Of a DNA stretch of 9,554 nt, positions 1-7,037 are shown in pieces. Each line of letters starts with the position of its first letter. Position 1 is the first letter of the stretch. Position numbers and translations under genes: made by a program. Source of the stretch: Paludibacteraceae bacterium (lineage in GTDB: Bacteria > Bacteroidota > Bacteroidia > Bacteroidales > Paludibacteraceae). The stretch is taken from contig JAGCIZ010000294.1 in assembly GCA_017648235.1 (NCBI GenBank), forward strand, positions 1 through 9,554, in the 5' to 3' direction. The notes under the pieces are model-generated. The model had not been told where the DNA came from and ran no database searches. It saw only the letters and a program-made list of their open reading frames with translations.

Positions 1-142
1 ATCATAGAAATACTTGGTGGTATTATTCTGTGTATGGAGAGTGATAAGGATAAAAAAAAGTGGTTTGAAATATTTCAAACCACTTTTTTTTATCCTTATC
101 ACTCTCCATACACAGAATAATACCACCAAGTATTTCTATGAT
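1..142. repeat. Perfect 142-bp inverted repeat at the window edge
   Basis: Every base from 1 to 71 pairs with its partner from 142 down to 72, with no mismatch and no spacer; I checked base by base. The right arm holds the last codons, the stop and the downstream region of the minus-strand membrane gene. The left arm repeats the same coding end on the plus strand, with its own in-frame TGA at 42-44. The centre is the terminator hairpin. The repeat reaches base 1, so its true length is unknown. It may be an assembly or amplification fold-back at the hairpin, or a real inverted duplication with two convergent gene copies. I favour the artefact because long perfect palindromes are unstable in bacteria. 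Confidence 0.97.
52..91 (-). terminator. Rho-independent terminator of the DUF6057-type gene
   Basis: Eight A, a GTGGTTTGAAAT arm, its exact complement and eight T lie just after the minus-strand stop codon. The structure is symmetric, so it would work in both directions. The unpaired loop can only be the central AATATT-like bases. The perfect symmetry may be exaggerated by the fold-back described for 1-142, but an A-tract, stem, T-tract pattern matches the other terminators in this window. Confidence 0.75.
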
Positions 143-1859
143 GCTTCTGCATCAAACGCCGTTTAAGACTTTGATCATTAGGAGAAGTATATATTTGCAT
201 AAAATGATCGAAACGTTTTTGTGTAGCTTCAGAAACAACAAAGTCAGCAACAGGAAGTTCTATTCCTGAAGGTTGAGCCGAAATTAAAAATTCTTCATAA
301 ATAGTAGGAATCTTTTCTGTTTTATAAGGAAAAACTTCAAAAAACAAAGATGCAAATGCCTTATAATCTCGTTTTTGTAAAATTCCACAAAGCAACATAT
401 CGCGTGCTTCAACAGTAAGTTCATATTTTTTGGAGTAATTGTATAGTTCTGCTAATTTATTATCTGTCATATAATAAAGTTCTCCCTTTTCAACATTCTC
501 TGGCATAAAGTTATTCAAGGTTTTCTCTACTTCTTTTATATAATCATCATGAACAAGAGTAAGTCTTAATTTATTAACAAACTTCTGCGTCACTTCAACA
601 TTTCCTTTCTTGGCATTGAGCATTGCAAGTGTTTTTAAGACAAAAAAGTCATCGTAGTTAAGGCGAATCGAGGCATTTTCCTCTGCACAACGGATAGCCA
701 TATTATACAAACCACATAATGAATGAAACGTGATATTCGATTGCATTGTAATGTTCTTTTTATCGTAAACAGGAAGAAAAACATTTTCAAGTTTCAACGG
801 ATACTCAAACATTTTTTCAGGCAATTCACCTTTTGCCGCATGAGCCAAAACAACGTAAGGGAACAATTTAGTTATCTCTTTTTTTTGATTTTCTGAAAGT
901 TTTATCACCTCATCCCAATCTTTCTCAAAAGTCGCCTTTTCTATTCTAAAGTAGTTTTCAAAAGAAGCATATTTTTCAAAAGGCCAAATTGCAACAAGTA
1001 ACACACACAACACCGAACCCTGAACAAGCAAGAAAAATATCTCCATTCTTTTTGATTCAACTTTTATTTTTGAAAGCAAAAGCAACATCAACACTGGCAA
1101 CACAAACAATAAGAGCATCATCAAACTTTGCTCCTTTACATCAAATAAAAAGCCAAGATCTAGAAAATTGTTTATTGCCATTTCATCCATCACAAAAACA
1201 TTCCAAATCATTGAATAAAAGAAGCCTAGAATCATGCTTAATGAAGAAAATAAAACAAAAGCATTCCATTTCCAGCTTTCTTTCTCATTTTTTTTGAAAT
1301 AAAAAACTTCAGCCAAACACATTGAAAGATAAAGTATCATCAGCACTCCTGATGGCAAAAACAAATAAAGCAATGGATAAGAAATCAACGCAAGAGTAGA
1401 CCTCAATGTTTGAGATTTTCCATACAAATACAAGAAAAAAACAGCATAGTATATTAGTATGTATATAGAATAAAAGAGAAAAAAAAGTCGATGAGTTTGC
1501 AACACAAACAATAAAACTGACGGAAGTATCGAAAAAATAGACCAAACCGGATGCAATTTTATCTTTTTCTGTAATCTATACGAAACAAGAAAAAGAGCAA
1601 CCAGCGGCAACATAAAAACCACAACCGACAAAATTCGCCACTTGCCACCCAAAAGCAAAAATTCCGAGATATACTTACTCAATGCCACATCTTTCAAACT
1701 GGCCATAAAGTAGCTCCAAGTACACTCCCAGTAGCTAGATTCAAACCAAAAGTATAAATGCCCATAAAATTCTTTATATAGATATACTGACGACAAGACC
1801 GTCAAAATAAAAGCCACCGAAAATGTTAGTATAGAATTATTGATTTGAATCTTTTTCAT
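99..1859 (-). CDS. Polytopic membrane protein with helical C-terminal domain, probably DUF6057 family
   Basis: The 586-residue protein starts with a membrane segment at about residues 11-28. Further hydrophobic stretches lie near 75-94, 106-122, 124-147, 155-185, 200-223, 245-263 and 274-293, giving roughly eight to ten membrane passes. From about 300 to the end it is soluble and alpha-helical, with TPR-like patches (around residues 335-352, 378-395 and 405-450) and an aromatic tail, TWWYYSVYGE. This layout and the 'AKGELPEKMFEYP' and 'GLYNMAIRCAEE' segments recall Bacteroidota proteins catalogued as DUF6057, from memory and not from a search. The function is unknown; no catalytic motif is visible. 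It is probably an inner-membrane protein. It has its own candidate promoter and a terminator on each side, so it appears to be a single-gene unit rather than part of a suf operon. The ATG at 1859 is preferred because the hydrophobic N-terminal segment follows directly. Confidence 0.85.
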   Translation of the reverse strand: MKKIQINNSILTFSVAFILTVLSSVYLYKEFYGHLYFWFESSYWECTWSYFMASLKDVALSKYISEFLLLGGKWRILSVVVFMLPLVALFLVSYRLQKKIKLHPVWSIFSILPSVLLFVLQTHRLFFLFYSIYILIYYAVFFLYLYGKSQTLRSTLALISYPLLYLFLPSGVLMILYLSMCLAEVFYFKKNEKESWKWNAFVLFSSLSMILGFFYSMIWNVFVMDEMAINNFLDLGFLFDVKEQSLMMLLLFVLPVLMLLLLSKIKVESKRMEIFFLLVQGSVLCVLLVAIWPFEKYASFENYFRIEKATFEKDWDEVIKLSENQKKEITKLFPYVVLAHAAKGELPEKMFEYPLKLENVFLPVYDKKNITMQSNITFHSLCGLYNMAIRCAEENASIRLNYDDFFVLKTLAMLNAKKGNVEVTQKFVNKLRLTLVHDDYIKEVEKTLNNFMPENVEKGELYYMTDNKLAELYNYSKKYELTVEARDMLLCGILQKRDYKAFASLFFEVFPYKTEKIPTIYEEFLISAQPSGIELPVADFVVSEATQKRFDHFMQIYTSPNDQSLKRRLMQKHHRNTWWYYSVYGE

Positions 1860-1884
1860 AAAAATCTAATTTGAATAATATGTA

Positions 1885-1892
1885 CAAATGTA
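1885..1892 (-). promoter_or_regulatory. Candidate -7 promoter box for the DUF6057-type gene
   Basis: On the minus strand this reads TACATTTG, an exact match to the Bacteroidota -7 consensus TAnnTTTG. It lies about 25 bases before the ATG. No clear TTTG -33 element is seen at the expected distance; that region is the T-rich tail of the sufB terminator. Confidence 0.45.
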
Positions 1893-1910
1893 AAAGTTTA
1901 TTTCTCAATA

Positions 1911-1953
1911 AAAAAGTGCGAAGGAACACTATTTACTTTCCTCTTCGCACTTT
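1911..1953 (-). terminator. Terminator downstream of sufB
   Basis: On the minus strand, AAAGTGCGAA (1953-1944) pairs with TTCGCACTTT (1922-1913). GGAA/TTCC extends the stem across a two-base bulge, and the hairpin is followed by a T-run. It sits about 25 bases after the sufB stop and separates sufB from the next gene. Confidence 0.85.
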
Positions 1954-1978
1954 CATTTTCTTTATTATGGATATTAAA

Positions 1979-3406
1979 CTACCCTACACTTCCTTCCAAT
2001 GAAATTTGTAGTAATTTTTGCGCCTCTACTGCGAACTCCATCGGCAATTTATTGATAACCTCTTTGGCATAGCCATTCACTATAAGACCAACTGCATCTT
2101 CTGTTCCAATACCCCGCTGATTACAATAAAACAACTGATCTTCACTAACTTTTGAGGTAGTTGCCTCGTGTTCTACTATTGAAGTTTCATTTCGCACATC
2201 CATATGTGGAAAAGTGTGTGCGCCACAACTTTCTCCCAAAAGCAAGCTATCGCACTGAGAAAAATTACGACAATTAGACGCATTTTCCGCAACCTTTACC
2301 AATCCCCTATACGAATTCTGACTTCTTCCCGCCGAAATCCCCTTTGATATTATACGACTACGAGAATTCTTACCCAAGTGAATCATTTTGGTTCCAGTAT
2401 CAGCTTGTTGGAAATTGTTTGTTACCGCTACGGAATAAAACTCTCCGACAGAATTATCTCCTTTCAAAATACAACTTGGATATTTCCATGTAATGGCAGA
2501 ACCTGTTTCTACTTGTGTCCACGAGATTTTAGAATTTTCCCCTTTACACAAGGCTCGTTTGGTTACAAAATTATAAATACCGCCTTTCCCATTTTTATCT
2601 CCTGGATACCAATTCTGCACAGTTGAATATTTCACTTCGGCATTATTCAACACCACAATTTCCACAATAGCTGCATGAAGTTGGTTTTCATCACGCATTG
2701 GCGCTGTACATCCCTCCAGATAAGACACATACGAATCATCATCTGCGACAATAAGCGTACGTTCAAATTGTCCTGTATTACTAGCATTTATTCGGAAATA
2801 AGTACTCAACTCCATCGGACAACGAACACCTTTAGGAATATAAACAAACGATCCATCTGAAAAAACAGCACTATTCAGCGCAGCATAATAATTATCTGCA
2901 TACGACACCACCGAACCTAGATAACTTTGAACCAAATCGGGATATTCTTTTACAGCTTCACTGATGGAGCAAAAAATAATTCCTTTTTCTGCCAATGTTT
3001 CACGAAATGTTGTTTTAACACTCACACTATCCATTACTGCATCAACAGCAATTCCAGACAAAGCCTTCTGCTCTTCAAGAGGAATACCAAGTTTTTCAAA
3101 AGTTTTAAGTAACTCCGGATCAACCTCATCGAGCGATTTTGGTGTATTTTTTCGAGGTGCTGCATAATAAGATATTTTCTGAAAATCTATTTCGGGAATA
3201 TCTAAATGCGCCCAAGTAGGCAACTCCATTTTTTGCCAATAGCGGAAAGATTTCAACCGAAACTCAAGCAACCACTCTGGTTCATCCTTTTTTGACGAAA
3301 TCAAACGAACAATCTCCTCGCTAAGTCCAGACGCTATTGTATCAGTTTCTATCTGCGTAGTAAAACCATATTTGTAGTCAGACGATGTAAATTCCTCAAT
3401 CTTCAT
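1979..3406 (-). CDS. sufB: Fe-S cluster assembly scaffold protein SufB
   Basis: SufB is the scaffold subunit of the cytoplasmic SufBCD complex, on which new iron-sulfur clusters are built with SufC ATPase energy and sulfur from SufS/SufE or SufU. The 475-residue protein is close to the usual length (E. coli 495). Visible hallmarks are EGCTAP with Cys233 (likely the sulfur-accepting cysteine near E. coli Cys254), GISAGRSQNSYRG (357-369), SQCDSLLLG with Cys385 (aligns with E. coli Cys405), CGAHTFPHMDVRNE and VEHEATTSK (His413 and Glu414 align with the conserved His-Glu), and the C-terminal EFAVEAQKLLQISLEGSVG, the family ending. It is full length with no key residue missing. sufC, sufD and sufS are not adjacent: a terminator follows directly. 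A TAATTTTG -7 box precedes the start. Confidence 0.98.
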   Translation of the reverse strand: MKIEEFTSSDYKYGFTTQIETDTIASGLSEEIVRLISSKKDEPEWLLEFRLKSFRYWQKMELPTWAHLDIPEIDFQKISYYAAPRKNTPKSLDEVDPELLKTFEKLGIPLEEQKALSGIAVDAVMDSVSVKTTFRETLAEKGIIFCSISEAVKEYPDLVQSYLGSVVSYADNYYAALNSAVFSDGSFVYIPKGVRCPMELSTYFRINASNTGQFERTLIVADDDSYVSYLEGCTAPMRDENQLHAAIVEIVVLNNAEVKYSTVQNWYPGDKNGKGGIYNFVTKRALCKGENSKISWTQVETGSAITWKYPSCILKGDNSVGEFYSVAVTNNFQQADTGTKMIHLGKNSRSRIISKGISAGRSQNSYRGLVKVAENASNCRNFSQCDSLLLGESCGAHTFPHMDVRNETSIVEHEATTSKVSEDQLFYCNQRGIGTEDAVGLIVNGYAKEVINKLPMEFAVEAQKLLQISLEGSVG

Positions 3407-3426
3407 TGCACCAAAATCTAATTTTG

Positions 3427-3434
3427 CAAAATTA
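3427..3434 (-). promoter_or_regulatory. Candidate -7 promoter box for sufB
   Basis: The minus strand reads TAATTTTG, matching TAnnTTTG, 20 bases before the sufB ATG. This would give a very short leader. No convincing TTTG is present 17-21 bases further upstream. The same octamer precedes dnaA. Confidence 0.45.
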
Positions 3435-3713
3435 ACGAAAAGGAATGAATAAAAGGCTTATTTTATCATTAGCTTAAAATAAAAGGAACTTAATCCGTTC
3501 TTCATTAGATCACAAAAAAGTAAACAAGTATGTATTTTCTATAAAACAATTATAAAAAACTCATGATACAGACCTAACAATAATAATTCTCGATGTACAA
3601 CACCTTAAAGACATATAAAAAATCATTAAGACCATTTCTTTCAAAAAGAAAAATTTACCCTTTTTACAAAACGATAACATTTTTGTTTAGTTCTCTTTTT
3701 TTATAACTTTTAT

Positions 3714-3721
3714 TACCTTTG
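3714..3721 (+). promoter_or_regulatory. Candidate -7 promoter box for mlaE-mlaF-tRNA
   Basis: TACCTTTG matches TAnnTTTG and lies 23 bases before the mlaE ATG. The nearest upstream TTTG (3682-3685) is about 28 bases away, longer than the usual spacing, so the -33 element is uncertain. Confidence 0.45.
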
Positions 3722-3744
3722 CTGAATAAAGTTTAAGATACGTT

Positions 3745-4485
3745 ATGAGTTGGTTTCAAACAACAGGGAAGTACTTTCTTCTCATTCAAAAAGTTTTTCG
3801 AAAACCTGATAGTTGGAAAATGTTTTTCCGTCAATTCCCCAAAGAATTAGAGTCTTTAGGCCTTAATTCCTTGGGTATTGTCATTATTATTTCCGTTTTT
3901 ATTGGAGCTATAATGACCATTCAAACAAAACTAAATACTGAAAATCCTTTACTACCTCGCTATAGTACAGGTTTAGTAACACGAGATACTCTTCTGCTAG
4001 AATTTTCATCCACAATTATGTGTTTGATATTAGCAGGGAAAGTTGGATCAAACATCGCCTCCGAAATCGGAACAATGCGAATTACCGAACAAATTGATGC
4101 GCTAGAAATTATGGGTGTAAATTCAGCAAACTACCTTATTCTTCCAAAAATCGTAGCGTTTGTTGTAATGATGCCATTTCTAGTAATTTTCAGTATGGGA
4201 ATTGGTCTTTTAGGAGGACTTTTTGTTAGTGTTTTCACAGACATCATAACGCCTTCCGATTACATTTATGGTATCCAATACGCATTCATTCCTTTTTATG
4301 TTACTTATGCAATCGTTAAATCACTATTTTTTGCTTTTATAATTACATCAGTAGCTTCTTTTTATGGATATTATGCGTATGGAGGAGCACTTGAAGTAGG
4401 AAAAGCAAGTACAAATGCTGTTGTTAATAGCAGTATTCTCATTCTTTTGGTAAACCTTGCATTAACCCAGATTATGCTTAATTAA
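3745..4485 (+). CDS. mlaE: MlaE-family ABC transporter permease
   Basis: This is the inner-membrane permease subunit of an Mla-type (MCE) ABC transporter, which moves phospholipids between inner and outer membranes to keep outer-membrane lipid asymmetry. The 246-residue length fits the family (about 260). Hydrophobic segments lie at about 41-60, 85-97, 130-165, 175-207 and 226-244. The diagnostic MlaE block is at residues 98-124: GKVGSNIASEIGTMR followed by ITEQIDALEIMG, the loop that contacts the ATPase. The start follows a TACCTTTG box and has no Shine-Dalgarno, as is normal for Bacteroidota. The ATPase gene begins 14 bases after the stop, so the two are co-transcribed. The directly transported substrate cannot be read from sequence; the lipid role is inferred from the family. 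Confidence 0.93.
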   Translation: MSWFQTTGKYFLLIQKVFRKPDSWKMFFRQFPKELESLGLNSLGIVIIISVFIGAIMTIQTKLNTENPLLPRYSTGLVTRDTLLLEFSSTIMCLILAGKVGSNIASEIGTMRITEQIDALEIMGVNSANYLILPKIVAFVVMMPFLVIFSMGIGLLGGLFVSVFTDIITPSDYIYGIQYAFIPFYVTYAIVKSLFFAFIITSVASFYGYYAYGGALEVGKASTNAVVNSSILILLVNLALTQIMLN

Positions 4486-4499
4486 TTTGTTTTACTACT

Positions 4500-5255
4500 A
4501 TGATTGAGGTAAAAAATCTAAACAAATCGTTTGATGGGAAGCAAGTTCTAAAAGATATTTCTGCAGTCTTTGAGAATGGAAAAACCAACTTGATTATCGG
4601 TCAAAGCGGTTCAGGAAAAACTGTGCTAATGAAAAGCATTATCGGTCTGCACCAAATTGACAATGGAAAAATCTTCTACGATGGAAGAAACTTACCTGAC
4701 ATGCAGACTAAAGAAATTAAAAATCTAAGAAAAGAAGTGGGAATGTTATTCCAAGGTTCTGCATTGTTTGATTCGCTCACGGTTGGTGAAAATGTAAAGT
4801 TTCCACTAGAGATGTTTTCTTCGATGTCAAAAGCAGAAATTGAAGAACGCACCCAATTTTGCTTAAACCGCGTCAATCTGCTTCACGCAAAAGATTTATA
4901 TCCTTCGGAAATAAGTGGAGGTATGCAAAAACGTGCGGCCATTGCAAGAGCGATTTCTCTCAATCCCAAATATCTTTTTTGCGATGAACCAAATTCGGGT
5001 TTAGACCCTATAACCTCATTGGTCATTGACCAATTAATAAAAGAAATTACAGAAGAATTTAATATCACAACTATCATCAATACCCACGATATGAATTCTG
5101 TAATGGAAATAGGAGACAACATTGTTTTTATCTACAAAGGAGAAAAGGAATGGCAAGGAAATAAAGATGAGATTTTTTCAAGTGAAAATCAACATTTGCA
5201 AGATTTTGTTTTTGCTTCCAATTTATACAAAAAGATAAAAAAAGCAAACAAATAA
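4500..5255 (+). CDS. mlaF: MlaF-type ABC transporter ATP-binding protein
   Basis: This is the cytoplasmic ATPase that powers the MlaE permease. The 251-residue protein has all ABC motifs: Walker A GQSGSGKT (34-41), Q-loop Gln85 in LFQGSALFDSLTV, signature ISGGMQKR (138-145), Walker B YLFCDEP (158-164) with catalytic Glu163, D-loop SGLDP (166-170) and switch His196. The signature ISGGMQKRAAIARA and 'GSALFDSLTVGENV' are typical of MlaF rather than of general exporters. It overlaps nothing and lies 14 bases after mlaE. No MCE/MlaD substrate-binding gene follows; instead tRNA-Arg starts four bases after the stop. The MCE partner is presumably encoded elsewhere. Confidence 0.93.
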   Translation: MIEVKNLNKSFDGKQVLKDISAVFENGKTNLIIGQSGSGKTVLMKSIIGLHQIDNGKIFYDGRNLPDMQTKEIKNLRKEVGMLFQGSALFDSLTVGENVKFPLEMFSSMSKAEIEERTQFCLNRVNLLHAKDLYPSEISGGMQKRAAIARAISLNPKYLFCDEPNSGLDPITSLVIDQLIKEITEEFNITTIINTHDMNSVMEIGDNIVFIYKGEKEWQGNKDEIFSSENQHLQDFVFASNLYKKIKKANK

Positions 5256-5259
5256 TTTC

Positions 5260-5331
5260 GCCCTCATAGTTTAATGGATAAAATGGAGGATTCCGGTTCC
5301 TTTGATTACGGTTCGATTCCGTATGAGGGTA
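5260..5331 (+). tRNA. tRNA-Arg (anticodon CCG)
   Basis: The 72 bases fold as a complete cloverleaf. The acceptor stem is GCCCTCA with TGAGGGT (first pair G-U), the D-stem GTTT/AAAT, the anticodon stem GAGGA/TCCTT with loop TTCCGGT, and the T-stem TACGG/CCGTA with loop TTCGATT. Loop positions 34-36 are CCG (5293-5295), which reads the arginine codon CGG. The discriminator base is A (5331). CCA is not encoded and must be added after transcription. It begins four bases after the mlaF stop with no promoter seen between, so it is probably excised from the mlaEF transcript. A terminator follows nine bases later. Confidence 0.95.
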
Positions 5332-5340
5332 CGATAATCA

Positions 5341-5372
5341 AAAAAAATCCCACTCTAAAGTGGGATTTTCTA
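5341..5372. terminator. Bidirectional terminator between tRNA-Arg and dnaA
   Basis: AAAATCCCACT (5344-5354) and AGTGGGATTTT (5359-5369) form an 11-bp perfect stem with a CTAA loop. T-rich sequence follows on the plus strand and a run of seven T on the minus strand. It can end both the mlaE-mlaF-tRNA transcript and the convergent dnaA transcript. Confidence 0.9.
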
Positions 5373-5394
5373 TTAAAAACTATCATTCATCCTT

Positions 5395-6729
5395 TTATCC
5401 TCTTAAAATCTGCTCAAGAGCTTGAACATTTCTCTTAAACTCCTTATCTGTATCCATCAAGTCATTTACCACAGAGCAAGAGTGTAAAACTGTTGCATGA
5501 TCTCTATTCCCTACTCCTCTACCAATTTCAGAAAGCGATGATTTTGTCATCTGTTTTGATAGATACATTGCTATTTGACGAGCATTTGTTACCTCCCGAA
5601 CGCGAGACTTCGAAAGAACTTTATCCACAGAAAGCCCAAAGTAATCACAAACTACATCACGAATCTTCTCTACCGATAATTCTTGAGGTTTTTGATCCAC
5701 TACATTTGCAATCACTTTCTCTGCCAACTCAAGATTGATTTCTTCATTTGCAAACGTTGCATGAGCCATAAGAGAAACCAAAACCCCTTCCAAATCACGA
5801 ACATTGTCTACCACATTCTTTGCAATAAAATCCACAACCTCATCACTGATATCCAAACCATCTTTGTAGATCTTATTTTTCAGAATCGCTTTACGTAATT
5901 CAAAATCTGGTTTTTTAATTTCTGCAACCAATCCCCACTTAAAACGAGTCAATAATCGTTCTTCCATTCCCTGAAGCGCAGCCGGTGCTTTGTCTGAAGT
6001 AAGAATCAATTGTTTGCCCATTTGGTGCAAATGATTGAAAATATGGAAGAAAGTTTGTTGAGTTTTAGCCTTTGTTGCCAAAGTTTGAATGTCGTCAATA
6101 ATCAAGACATCAATACTTTGATAAAAATTCAAGAAATCCGTTGACTTATTTTTCAAAGTTGCATCTGTGTACTGAATATAAAATAAGTTAGCAGATAAAT
6201 AGAGCACTCGTTTCTCAGGGAAAAGTTGTTTTGCTTTCAAACCTATTGCTTGAGCAAGGTGAGTTTTTCCAACACCCGATTGACCATACAAAAACAACGG
6301 GTTAAATGGAGTTTTTCCGGGCTCACTTGCAATACTAAATCCCGCTGAACGAGCTAGTTGATTACTTGCGCCCTCCATAAAAGTGCTAAAGTTATAAATC
6401 GAATTTAACTGAGAGTCGAACTCCTGTTCAGCAACAGCATCTCTAGCTTGTTTTTCCTCTTTAGACTTTTCTGGATATGCAGTACCTTCTTGAATTTTGT
6501 AAATTAAACGTAATTCCTTTCCAGAAACCTTTCCCAAAACCAAATGAATCAAGTCTGAAAATTTCTCCTCCAACATTTCATAGTAATATTCTGAAGGAAT
6601 TTGCAGAATAAACTCATCTTTTTCATACTTTAATGGAACGAGCGGTTCGAACCACGTTTTATAATGTGATTCGGTTACAATATCCTTAAACATTTTAAGG
6701 CATTTATTCCACAACTCTATTGGTTCCAT
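5395..6729 (-). CDS. dnaA: Chromosomal replication initiator protein DnaA
   Basis: DnaA is the AAA+ ATPase that binds DnaA boxes at oriC, melts the origin and recruits helicase; it can also repress its own promoter. The 444-residue protein shows domain I at about 1-80 (LWNKCLKMFKDIV, TWFEPL) and a short linker at 81-105. The AAA+ domain III spans about 108-320, with Walker A GQSGVGKT (149-156), Walker B VLIIDDIQ (208-215), sensor 1 LTSD (243-246), Box VII ERLLTRFKWG with the likely arginine finger Arg262, and sensor 2 RDLEG with Arg311. The DNA-binding domain IV carries the signature GRGVGNRDHATVLHS (403-417). Asn408 replaces the more common Gly in GGRDH, a mild change. It is full length and single-gene; dnaN is not adjacent. 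The upstream region has a TTTG/TAATTTTG promoter and a DnaA-box-like site, consistent with autoregulation. Confidence 0.98.
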   Translation of the reverse strand: MEPIELWNKCLKMFKDIVTESHYKTWFEPLVPLKYEKDEFILQIPSEYYYEMLEEKFSDLIHLVLGKVSGKELRLIYKIQEGTAYPEKSKEEKQARDAVAEQEFDSQLNSIYNFSTFMEGASNQLARSAGFSIASEPGKTPFNPLFLYGQSGVGKTHLAQAIGLKAKQLFPEKRVLYLSANLFYIQYTDATLKNKSTDFLNFYQSIDVLIIDDIQTLATKAKTQQTFFHIFNHLHQMGKQLILTSDKAPAALQGMEERLLTRFKWGLVAEIKKPDFELRKAILKNKIYKDGLDISDEVVDFIAKNVVDNVRDLEGVLVSLMAHATFANEEINLELAEKVIANVVDQKPQELSVEKIRDVVCDYFGLSVDKVLSKSRVREVTNARQIAMYLSKQMTKSSLSEIGRGVGNRDHATVLHSCSVVNDLMDTDKEFKRNVQALEQILRG

Positions 6730-6764
6730 TTTTTCTATTTCGTTTTTTTAGCGGAAACGGACTA

Positions 6765-6793
6765 CAAAATTACTGCTATTTTACCAATGCAAA
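6765..6793 (-). promoter_or_regulatory. Candidate dnaA promoter
   Basis: On the minus strand TTTG (6793-6790) is followed after 17 bases by TAATTTTG (6772-6765), matching the Bacteroidota -33 TTTG and -7 TAnnTTTG elements, though the spacing is slightly short. The -7 box lies 35 bases before the ATG. This is the best complete promoter match in the window. Confidence 0.55.
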
Positions 6794-6812
6794 AAATTAT
6801 TTTTTCTACCCC

Positions 6813-6821
6813 TGTTGATAA
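6813..6821 (-). promoter_or_regulatory. DnaA-box-like site upstream of dnaA
   Basis: The minus strand reads TTATCAACA, one change from the DnaA-box form TTATNCACA. It lies 19 bases upstream of the candidate -33 element, a sensible place for autoregulation. A weaker relative, TTATTTACA, is at 6865-6873 on the minus strand. Single sites of this kind occur by chance in AT-rich DNA. Confidence 0.35.
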
Positions 6822-6954
6822 CTATTGTAAACAACTAGTTTTTAACTAATTAAACCAAACCAATTGTAAATAAAAGACTTACATTTTACCAAATTTCACT
6901 CTTTTATTGATTATCAGTATTTTATAATTCAAAAACTGTTTTTCATTTTTTTGC

Positions 6955-6982
6955 AAAAGTCTAGTTTAATTAGAAAAAGTCT
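6955..6982. repeat. AAAAGTCT direct repeat with 20-bp period
   Basis: AAAAGTCT occurs at 6955-6962 and again at 6975-6982, exactly 20 bp apart, so both copies face the same side of the helix. An inverted partial copy, AGACTT, is at 6875-6880. It could be a paired protein-binding site upstream of dnaA, or chance in AT-rich sequence. Confidence 0.4.
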
Positions 6983-6999
6983 TTCTACAATAATTTATT

Positions 7000-7037
7000 T
7001 TTTAGAACAATTCTAAAATAACAATGATTTTTGTTAT
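7000..7037. repeat. Two adjacent AT-rich stem-loops between dnaK and dnaA
   Basis: TTTTAGAA (7000-7007) pairs with TTCTAAAA (7011-7018) across a three-base loop. ATAACAA (7018-7024) pairs with TTGTTAT (7031-7037) across six bases. They lie just beyond the dnaK terminator on the dnaA side. The stems are weak and AT-rich, and the role is unknown. Confidence 0.4.

Larger units (their letters stand above)
3407..3744. other. Divergent sufB/mlaE intergenic region
   Basis: This 338-bp stretch is very AT-rich and has no convincing ORF or RNA gene. It holds the sufB promoter candidate at the left and the mlaE promoter candidate at the right. TTATTTTA (3458-3465) and TAAAATAA (3475-3482) form a small AT-only inverted repeat upstream of the sufB -7 box. 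Nothing else stands out in 3490-3680. Confidence 0.6.

Noticed and set aside
1..142. Terminal inverted repeat of an insertion sequence
   Set aside because: No transposase is present, the arms have no spacer, and the arm is the end of an ordinary gene rather than an IS end.
989..1297. Plus-strand open frame of 102 codons inside the membrane protein gene
   Set aside because: It lies wholly within the minus-strand gene, has low-complexity Ser/Lys/Leu content, no promoter and no domain. It is a shadow frame.
3536..3680. Possible small RNA or short gene in the middle of the sufB/mlaE gap
   Set aside because: There is no stable hairpin, no T-run terminator and no open frame with a plausible start. 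The sequence is simple AT-rich DNA.
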